Of a stretch of DNA of 9,081 nucleotides, positions 5,032 to 9,081 are shown in pieces. The notes under the pieces are model-generated. The model saw nothing but the letters and a program-made list of their open reading frames with translations, made no database searches and was not told the DNA's origin. The DNA comes from an uncultured Planctomycetaceae bacterium (GTDB taxonomy: Bacteria > Planctomycetota > Planctomycetia > Pirellulales > Pirellulaceae): NCBI GenBank assembly GCA_903927685.1, contig CAIYOB010000817.1, positions 1 to 9,081 on the forward strand. Reading direction: 5' to 3'. Positions within the stretch are counted from its first letter, which is position 1. Each line of letters begins with the position of its first letter. The position numbers were made by a program, and so were the translations under genes.

Positions 5032-5227
5032 GGTGTCTCCGCACGCCCACTTTTCGGCATCAGGAATGGTTGGGCGTTATCGCGTGTCCAGCTTCCAGCG
5101 TGGACTCGTAACGTCCTAGCCGGACACTGGATGTTCTTGGTTTTTCGATAGAATTACCCTGACTCTTGGGTCGGAATTGGTGGCGTATCATCGGGCGTGT
5201 CACGCAACGAGCAGCTCGCCCCACCCA
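5032..5227. other. Spacer between the protease fragment and the EEP genes
   Basis: No gene is supported. A bulged inverted repeat (GTCCAGCT at 5086-5093 with AGC...TGGAC at 5097-5105, flanked by CGTTA at 5075-5079 and TAACG at 5109-5113) could fold into a hairpin downstream of the leftward EEP operon. It lacks a T-run, so a terminator call is not justified. Confidence 0.4.
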
Positions 5228-5953
5228 TCAGCCCGGAATCCACGCCGCAACCGGGTAGTGATCGCTGACCTCGAAGCACGCCGAGGTCAAGACCTCGCAG
5301 ACTACTTGTGAGCACCATGACTGCGGTACGAAGATGCCGTCGCAGTGATACGGTGTCGACTTGTCTGGCGTCTTGTCACCCGACCATCGAAGTGTCTGCG
5401 GCAAGGGGCGCCCGGGGTGAGCGATCTGCCAACACGACACGAGCTTCCAGTCCTTAAGAATCTCCAATGCCTCTCGCTCTTTTGGCGTCGTTTGCAGGCT
5501 TTCGCCTTCTTTCCGCTCCCCAAGCGACAGAAAATTGAAATCGCCGCCCAGTATCAGGTCGGCACCGGACGGCAATTGTGCATGAATCAAGTTCAGGACG
5601 GTCACCACCTCGTCGACGTAGGAACGTCGCGGCTGATCGGAGTTGCCGGTCGGAGCGTGAACACTGAACACGAACAACGGACGTCCGTGACCGTTCAAGC
5701 CACTCTCCAACAACTCGCCTCCCACGCACCACCCCTCGTATCCTTCGATCGCAATCCTGCGAATCGTTCCCTTGTCTGCAAGTACGGCGCTGCCCCACTC
5801 CCGGCCGGGGACGTTTTTCCAGGCAGAATTGCCGCGCCAATCCGGCTTTCGAGCTTCCTGCAGCAGGACAATATCGGCATTTAGGGCCGATTGAAGACTC
5901 GGCCAAACGTGCGCTGCGTTATCGCATTTCAGGTTCCAAGTAACGAGTCGCAT
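5228..5953 (-). CDS. Endonuclease/exonuclease/phosphatase (EEP) family protein, second of a tandem pair
   Basis: The protein has 241 residues. The ATG at 5953 is chosen because AAAGG lies 6 nt upstream and MRLVTWNLK begins directly on the family's first motif; a longer frame to 6028 would overlap the upstream gene. EEP motifs in order: TWNLK (5-9), LLQEA (30-34, metal-binding Glu), VHAPTG (98-103), LGGDFN (135-140), CDGIFV (204-209) and VSDHYPV (229-235, catalytic His). All key residues of the Mg-dependent phosphodiesterase fold (APE1/DNase I-like) are present, so it is predicted to be catalytically active on DNA, RNA or a phosphoester lipid. No signal peptide is visible. It follows a paralog after 43 nt. 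Confidence 0.88.
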   Translation of the reverse strand: MRLVTWNLKCDNAAHVWPSLQSALNADIVLLQEARKPDWRGNSAWKNVPGREWGSAVLADKGTIRRIAIEGYEGWCVGGELLESGLNGHGRPLFVFSVHAPTGNSDQPRRSYVDEVVTVLNLIHAQLPSGADLILGGDFNFLSLGERKEGESLQTTPKEREALEILKDWKLVSCWQIAHPGRPLPQTLRWSGDKTPDKSTPYHCDGIFVPQSWCSQVVCEVLTSACFEVSDHYPVAAWIPG

Positions 5954-5996
5954 GAGATACCTTTCGAATCTAAACCCTCGGACTTCATTCCAACAA

Positions 5997-6725
5997 CTAG
6001 CTCTGGACTTGAAGATCGACCCAAACACCGTTATGGTCGCTCAGGCCCTCGCCCTCCCACGGCTGGACACATTGTACGCGGTCCTGCAACGTCTGGCTTA
6101 CGCAGATGTGATCCACCGAGTGGCGATTCTTGAGCTTGCCCACCTTGACGAAGTCTTCCTCCGTGACGCACACAAGCCCAGCGTCCTTCATGGCTTTGGA
6201 CAGGAGTGTGTAACCAGGCTCTTGACCGTACCAATTCGATCCATCCCGATCCTGATTGAAGTCACCTCCTACGATCAGCGTGTGCGTCGGGAACTCACGG
6301 ACAAGTCGACTCCAGTCACGACTGTACAACTCGATGAATTTCCAATTCTCTTCCCACGGGGCAGACGATCCATCGCGTCCACGGTATCCCTTGTACGGAA
6401 TGATGCAGCCGTAGACCAATAGCCTCAGTTCCTGGTCAGGTGCCACGATTTCGACGCAGACGGCTTCAGTCTCGTCAGCAGTCTTGAGCCGGCGAGTGAT
6501 TGGCCAGCGACTCCAGATTGTTGCACACGACTCTCCGGGGAGATCTTTCCGCGGTGAGGGTGTTGTCGCTTCGCCGCAGTATTCAGGCGACAGGTCAATC
6601 GACGTGTGCGTCTCGGTCAGAATCCAGATGTCGGCATTCGTTTCGCATATTTTCTGCCGGCGTTCGGGATTCTTCTTCAGTCCGTTCTTGGTGGGGCGGT
6701 TCAGATTCCATGTAGCAACACGCAT
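5997..6725 (-). CDS. Endonuclease/exonuclease/phosphatase (EEP) family protein, first of a tandem pair
   Basis: The protein has 242 residues. The ATG at 6725 is preceded by AAGGAG about 5 nt upstream. EEP motifs: ATWNLNR (4-10), ILTETH (35-40, Glu38 for metal), VGGDFNQDRDG (152-162), SVDHICVS (203-210) and LSDHNGVWV (228-236). The catalytic set (Asn, Glu, Asp-Asn, Asp-His) is complete. The region between motifs (about 45-150) differs from the neighbour, so these are diverged paralogs rather than a recent duplication. Substrate is unknown; the 'SDHNG' form is frequent in uncharacterised bacterial nuclease-like members. It lies 21 nt after the MWLFT protein gene and 43 nt before the second EEP gene, so co-expression is likely. 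Confidence 0.88.
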   Translation of the reverse strand: MRVATWNLNRPTKNGLKKNPERRQKICETNADIWILTETHTSIDLSPEYCGEATTPSPRKDLPGESCATIWSRWPITRRLKTADETEAVCVEIVAPDQELRLLVYGCIIPYKGYRGRDGSSAPWEENWKFIELYSRDWSRLVREFPTHTLIVGGDFNQDRDGSNWYGQEPGYTLLSKAMKDAGLVCVTEEDFVKVGKLKNRHSVDHICVSQTLQDRVQCVQPWEGEGLSDHNGVWVDLQVQS

Positions 6726-6746
6726 AAGCTCTCCTTGGTTTGCACC

Positions 6747-7118
6747 TCACTTCTGCAACTCACACATCACCGACCAGACCTGGTGCAGCGAATTCTCGTA
6801 GGCGACTCCGTCTCGGCCCTGGAACCGCGCGACCTCGCATTTGAAGTTGTCGTAGTCCAATTCGTCGGTCAGCCCAGCCACAACCTGGGACCAGACCGAC
6901 CTGTCCACGAAAATGCGGAAGGCGTAATCGGTGCCCATGAACTCCTTGATGTCGCTGCTGCCAAGTAGTTCGGGAAAGCGTACCTTCAATGCCTCAAGGT
7001 GCGAGCGAAGCCTTGCACGCACCATGATTCGGTTCGGATTGACCGGCTCCCCTTGCCTGCCGCTGCCCTCACGGGCACAGACGGCGCTGTAAAAACCATG
7101 TCTTGTGAACAACCACAT
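6747..7118 (-). CDS. Conserved-looking 123-aa protein (MWLFTRHGFYS type), function unknown
   Basis: The ATG at 7118 is preceded by GGGAG 7 nt upstream. The open frame continues to 7232, but that extension is low-quality. The protein starts MWLFTRHGFYSAVCAREGSG and then has MVRARLRSHLEALKVRFPEL, GTDYAFRIFV, VWSQVVAGLTDELDYDNFK and ends LHQVWSVMCELQK. The N-terminal 'F-S-V-V-C-A' strand and the 'ARxRxHLExLK' helix suggest a small alpha/beta domain. I recall similar short proteins in diverse bacteria but cannot name the family. No membrane segment or catalytic motif stands out. It is 21 nt upstream of the first EEP gene, a strong sign of functional linkage with the nuclease-like proteins. Confidence 0.8.
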   Translation of the reverse strand: MWLFTRHGFYSAVCAREGSGRQGEPVNPNRIMVRARLRSHLEALKVRFPELLGSSDIKEFMGTDYAFRIFVDRSVWSQVVAGLTDELDYDNFKCEVARFQGRDGVAYENSLHQVWSVMCELQK

Positions 7119-7316
7119 TTTTGAACTCCCGGCAGCCTCATGGCGAATACCTGGAACCGCGAAGTCTGATCCGCTTCCCCGTATTCCCGCAAAGCGAACA
7201 TTCGTGCTCAAGAGATACCCGGTCAAGCCCAAAGCCCGCTCGTTACCTTATCAATCCACGGCCGATGAACGAGGTTCCCTCGACAGTGCACGATGATTAG
7301 CCCCACCCGGGACAGC

Positions 7317-7682
7317 TTACCCGATCTGCCGCTGCAAGAATGCCGCCAGTCCATCGAACTCCCATTCGTCGTCTGTGCACTTGGGACGGCATTTGAACTT
7401 CCAGTCCGATCCGACAATCGCGGAAAGGACGAAAACGTTCTCGACTCCCTCGTGCGTTAGATCCTGCCAGATCGCGCCACTGGGCTCGTCCGTGGCCACG
7501 AGCCATTGGAACTTGCTCACCCGGCAGTTGGGGCCGATACTCCGCACCAAATCGACCAATTTGACCTCAATCGCGTCGTCGATAGTGTAGTCCGATTGGC
7601 TGTACGACACAACCACGGTGATGAAAACGACCCGCCGCGGGTAGTACTCCTTGTCCTGGTACTGCAACGTGCTGTCCGCCAT
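7317..7682 (-). CDS. Unrecognised 121-aa protein with a possible Cas2/SinR-like strand-helix pattern
   Basis: The chosen start is the ATG at 7682 (MADSTLQYQDKEYYPRRVV), with AGGG 4 nt upstream; an in-frame ATG at 7751 would overlap the preceding gene. Predicted elements by eye: strand VVFITVVVSY (about 18-27), helix IDDAIEVKLVDLVRSIG (about 34-50), strand KFQWLVATDE (59-68), helix AIWQDLTHEG (72-81), strand VENVFVLSAIVGSDW (82-96). This beta-alpha-beta-beta-alpha-beta order, with 'WLVxTDxxxxxIxxxL' then 'VFVLxxxxxxW', resembles the ferredoxin-like fold of SinR/Cas2-like proteins. That is an inference from pattern only. It starts 10 nt after the preceding stop. Confidence 0.65.
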   Translation of the reverse strand: MADSTLQYQDKEYYPRRVVFITVVVSYSQSDYTIDDAIEVKLVDLVRSIGPNCRVSKFQWLVATDEPSGAIWQDLTHEGVENVFVLSAIVGSDWKFKCRPKCTDDEWEFDGLAAFLQRQIG

Positions 7683-7692
7683 TGGCCCTACT

Positions 7693-7986
7693 CTAGTCCT
7701 GCTGATGAAACAGTCCGTAACCGTGGACTCCTGCGAGGTACTTCGGAGCATTTCGGAATTTATTGACGCGTTTTTTTGTTTGTCTACAGGGCAAGTGACT
7801 GCGCACGGCGTCTGCAGTCCGGCTGTCCTGTTTCACCGTGTTCGTCCCGCACACGACATCGCCAAGCCAGTCCGCGGGCAAGGTGTTGTTGAGAGGTTCA
7901 ATGTGCCCCGGGGGGTTGACTCGCGTGAACCCCAAGAAGTGAGCCGAGACAATCCCAAGCGATTGATCCTTGGCGAATAGGAGCAT
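7693..7986 (-). CDS. Hypothetical protein, first of the leftward gene run
   Basis: The frame has 97 residues from the ATG at 7986: MLLFAKDQSLGIVSAHFLGF, ending GYGLFHQQD. Support: third codon positions are clearly richer in GC (about two thirds by hand count) than second positions, and the stop lies only 10 nt before the next start. An alternative GTG start at 8019 has GGTGG 4 nt upstream and would add 11 residues (VRDGTSGILSR). No domain, signal peptide or membrane segment is recognised. The overlapping plus-strand frame (7651-7980) lacks a ribosome binding site and looks like a shadow. Confidence 0.45.
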   Translation of the reverse strand: MLLFAKDQSLGIVSAHFLGFTRVNPPGHIEPLNNTLPADWLGDVVCGTNTVKQDSRTADAVRSHLPCRQTKKRVNKFRNAPKYLAGVHGYGLFHQQD

Positions 7987-8085
7987 CCGCGATAAAATCC
8001 CGGACGTCCCATCGCGCACAACGCCACCAGTCAGCCGATCGGCGCTGACAGATGCGATGGGTAAAGACCCAGCGAGGATTTCGCG

Positions 8086-8409
8086 ATGCCGTCGGTCGAA
8101 GACGTCCGAGCTGCGTTCGAGTTCGAGCGAGTTTTGTTCAGTCAACACGCCCGTCACGAAATGCGTGACGAGCCGTTGGGGCGTATTCGCGAACAGAATG
8201 TTGCGGAAGCGGTTGCCACCGCCGAGCAAATCGACGATTATCCGGATGACGAACCATATCCCAGCAGTTTGTTTCTGGGGTGGACCTTGGCGGGCCGCCC
8301 GCTGCATTTAGTGATTTCCTACGATGAGGAATCCGGATTGGCCATCGTCGTGACCGTTTACGAGCCGAACCCACGGTTATGGATCGAGTCCAGGGAGCGA
8401 AAACGATGA
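8086..8409 (+). CDS. DUF4258 domain protein, candidate toxin of a TA-like pair
   Basis: The protein has 107 residues. The start at 8086 has GAGGA 7 nt upstream. The DUF4258 pattern is clear: VLFSQHARHEM (16-26), then AEQIDDYPDD (46-55), FLGWTLAGRPLHLVISYDE (about 63-81) and VVTVYEPNPRLWI (88-100). Members resemble RelE/BrnT-like small ribonuclease folds and are usually paired with a YgiT/MqsA-type zinc-finger protein, as here: its TGA overlaps the next ATG (ATGA at 8406-8409). Toxicity is inferred from this pairing and is not directly demonstrable. Transcription is divergent from the leftward gene run, with starts about 100 bp apart. Confidence 0.85.
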   Translation: MPSVEDVRAAFEFERVLFSQHARHEMRDEPLGRIREQNVAEAVATAEQIDDYPDDEPYPSSLFLGWTLAGRPLHLVISYDEESGLAIVVTVYEPNPRLWIESRERKR

Positions 8410-8642
8410 AATGTACGTTATGCCACGGCGATGAAGTGGCTAGGGCGACCGTCCAGGAGCGAATCCAGGTTGGCAACGACATCGTTCTCGTGCCGATCGA
8501 GGTGTTGGTCTGCACGTCGTGCGGCGAGCGGTTCTACGACCGTGCCACAATGCGTCGGCTGGAAGATATCGAAGACGACTTGGCCGCCTGCAAACGCCCG
8601 CTCCGGGAAATCGGCAAAGTGATGGAATTGGTGTCGGCGTGA
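8406..8642 (+). CDS. YgiT-type zinc-finger protein, candidate antitoxin
   Basis: The protein has 78 residues and starts at 8406, with AGGGAG 8 nt upstream and a 4-nt overlap with the DUF4258 gene. It has two CxxC knuckles, CTLC (Cys3, Cys6) and CTSC (Cys36, Cys39), expected to bind one zinc, as in the N-terminal domain of MqsA/YgiT. The rest is a helix, RRLEDIEDDLAACKRPLREI (50-69). It lacks the C-terminal helix-turn-helix of full MqsA, so DNA binding by this protein alone is not supported. It more likely neutralises its partner by direct contact. The translational coupling fits a toxin-antitoxin operon. Confidence 0.87.
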   Translation: MKCTLCHGDEVARATVQERIQVGNDIVLVPIEVLVCTSCGERFYDRATMRRLEDIEDDLAACKRPLREIGKVMELVSA

Positions 8643-8779
8643 GCGGCGCAGATAGGACATACCGAGAAACGCCTGTACACTTCCGGTCAAGCACCGGTCT
8701 GCCCCTCGGGCCGGAACTGCCGGCCGCTCGTCGGTTCGTCGCCCCCAGCGTCGGCGGCGTCGGCCCCCGTGGAAGTCGG
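8643..8779. other. Short spacer after the zinc-finger gene
   Basis: No gene or clear terminator is visible. A 5-bp inverted repeat (CCGGT 8683-8687, ACCGG 8693-8697) is too weak to call. Position 8780 is where the third beta-propeller fragment begins. Confidence 0.4.
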
Positions 8780-8882
8780 ATCGGCATTTCGAATGGGGAA
8801 CGACCACCTCGCCGGTCGTCGACGAGGATCGCGTGTACTTTCCCCTGTTACCAGGTCGTGCCGTAGCTCAGTACGGCTGCCC
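8780..8882 (+). pseudogene. Third, internally deleted copy of the beta-propeller gene
   Basis: 8780-8841 matches 1394-1455 of the complete gene with one silent difference. 8845-8881 matches 2337-2373, including the stop TAG. About 880 bp between them is missing, and a few bases (CCC) sit at the joint. Only about 35 codons of the original gene remain, so nothing functional is encoded. The right end is the same as in the other two copies. Confidence 0.85.
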
Positions 8883-9081
8883 ACGCATGATCGGGCCGTT
8901 GTTCGAGCTGTCGGTCCGGGGCGGCGGCGCGGCATTCCGAATGGCTTGCAGTTCCACCGGCCCGCCCGCCAGCGGCGGCCGGGACTCGTTGGCCATGCGG
9001 TCCAGCAGCATCCGCGAGGGCTGTTCCAGATAGATCGTTCGCACGGGAGCGTGCGGGTTCCGCTTCGAGCGGATCAGGCAC
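8868..9081 (-). CDS. C-terminus of an unrecognised protein (gene runs off the window)
   Basis: Read from the window end, the frame gives 70 residues: CLIRSKRNPHAPVRTIYLEQ, then PSRMLLDRMANESRPPLAGG, then PVELQAIRNAAPPPRTDSSN, ending NGPIMRGQPY and TGA (8870-8868). The Arg/Pro-rich, polar composition and regular codon use suggest a real C-terminal tail. The family is not recognised. Its stop lies 2 nt from the TAG of the third beta-propeller fragment, so the two genes converge almost end to end. The last codons (QPY, stop) also occur antisense after the other two copies of that gene. Confidence 0.6.
   Translation of the reverse strand, partial: CLIRSKRNPHAPVRTIYLEQPSRMLLDRMANESRPPLAGGPVELQAIRNAAPPPRTDSSNNGPIMRGQPY

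Noticed and set aside
5075..5113. Possible terminator for the EEP genes
   Set aside because: The stem is short and bulged and no T-run follows in either direction.
7198..7226. Possible -35 (TTGACC) and -10 on the minus strand before the MWLFT gene
   Set aside because: The hexamer 17 nt downstream is GAATGT, a poor match, so no promoter is claimed.
7651..7980. 109-codon plus-strand frame
   Set aside because: It opposes the leftward gene run, has no ribosome binding site, and the minus frame has better codon-position bias.

Overview
The window looks like bacterial chromosomal DNA of high GC content, most likely from a planctomycete (Pirellulales-like). The evidence for the lineage is indirect: a secreted PQQ-type beta-propeller protein, a trypsin-like protease fragment with a GRSGGG active-site loop, a REP-associated transposase remnant, many short palindromic elements, and several small proteins of types common in that phylum. 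I could not test this by database search.

Layout. At 1-53 is the 5' tip of a probable GNAT acetyltransferase on the minus strand. The spacer 54-543 carries two heptamer tandem repeats and two near-identical hairpin elements (199-254 and 266-321). At 544-948 is a tandem-ACT-domain protein, followed by a structured leader (976-1024) and a secreted PQQ-like beta-propeller gene (1033-2358). From about 2374 to 5050 the DNA is a graveyard of broken genes. It holds a short uncertain minus ORF and two scraps of a type I R-M methyltransferase (hsdM) on either side of an intact ORF6N regulator-like gene. It also holds an 84-bp palindromic element, a truncated hicA toxin, the C-terminal half of a REP-associated transposase, a second 421-bp copy of the 3' end of the beta-propeller gene, and the C-terminal end of a trypsin-like protease.

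From 8019/7986 down to 5228 the minus strand holds a run of five consecutive genes, only partly tightly packed: two proteins I cannot name (the second with a possible Cas2/SinR-like strand-helix pattern), a conserved-looking 123-aa protein starting MWLFT, and two adjacent endonuclease/exonuclease/phosphatase (EEP) family enzymes. This is the best candidate for an undescribed multi-gene unit. Divergently at 8086-8642 lies an overlapping DUF4258 / YgiT-type zinc-finger pair, which resembles a toxin-antitoxin module. The window ends with a third, internally deleted scrap of the beta-propeller gene (8780-8882) and the C-terminus of an unrecognised minus-strand gene (8868-9081).

The connecting theme is repeated fragmentation and duplication. 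The same beta-propeller gene occurs three times (one complete, two scraps), and all three share the same 3' boundary. That boundary includes the last codons of a convergent gene ending in -QPY-stop. The mix of R-M relics, TA modules, a transposase remnant and palindromic elements makes this an accessory, recombination-prone island.
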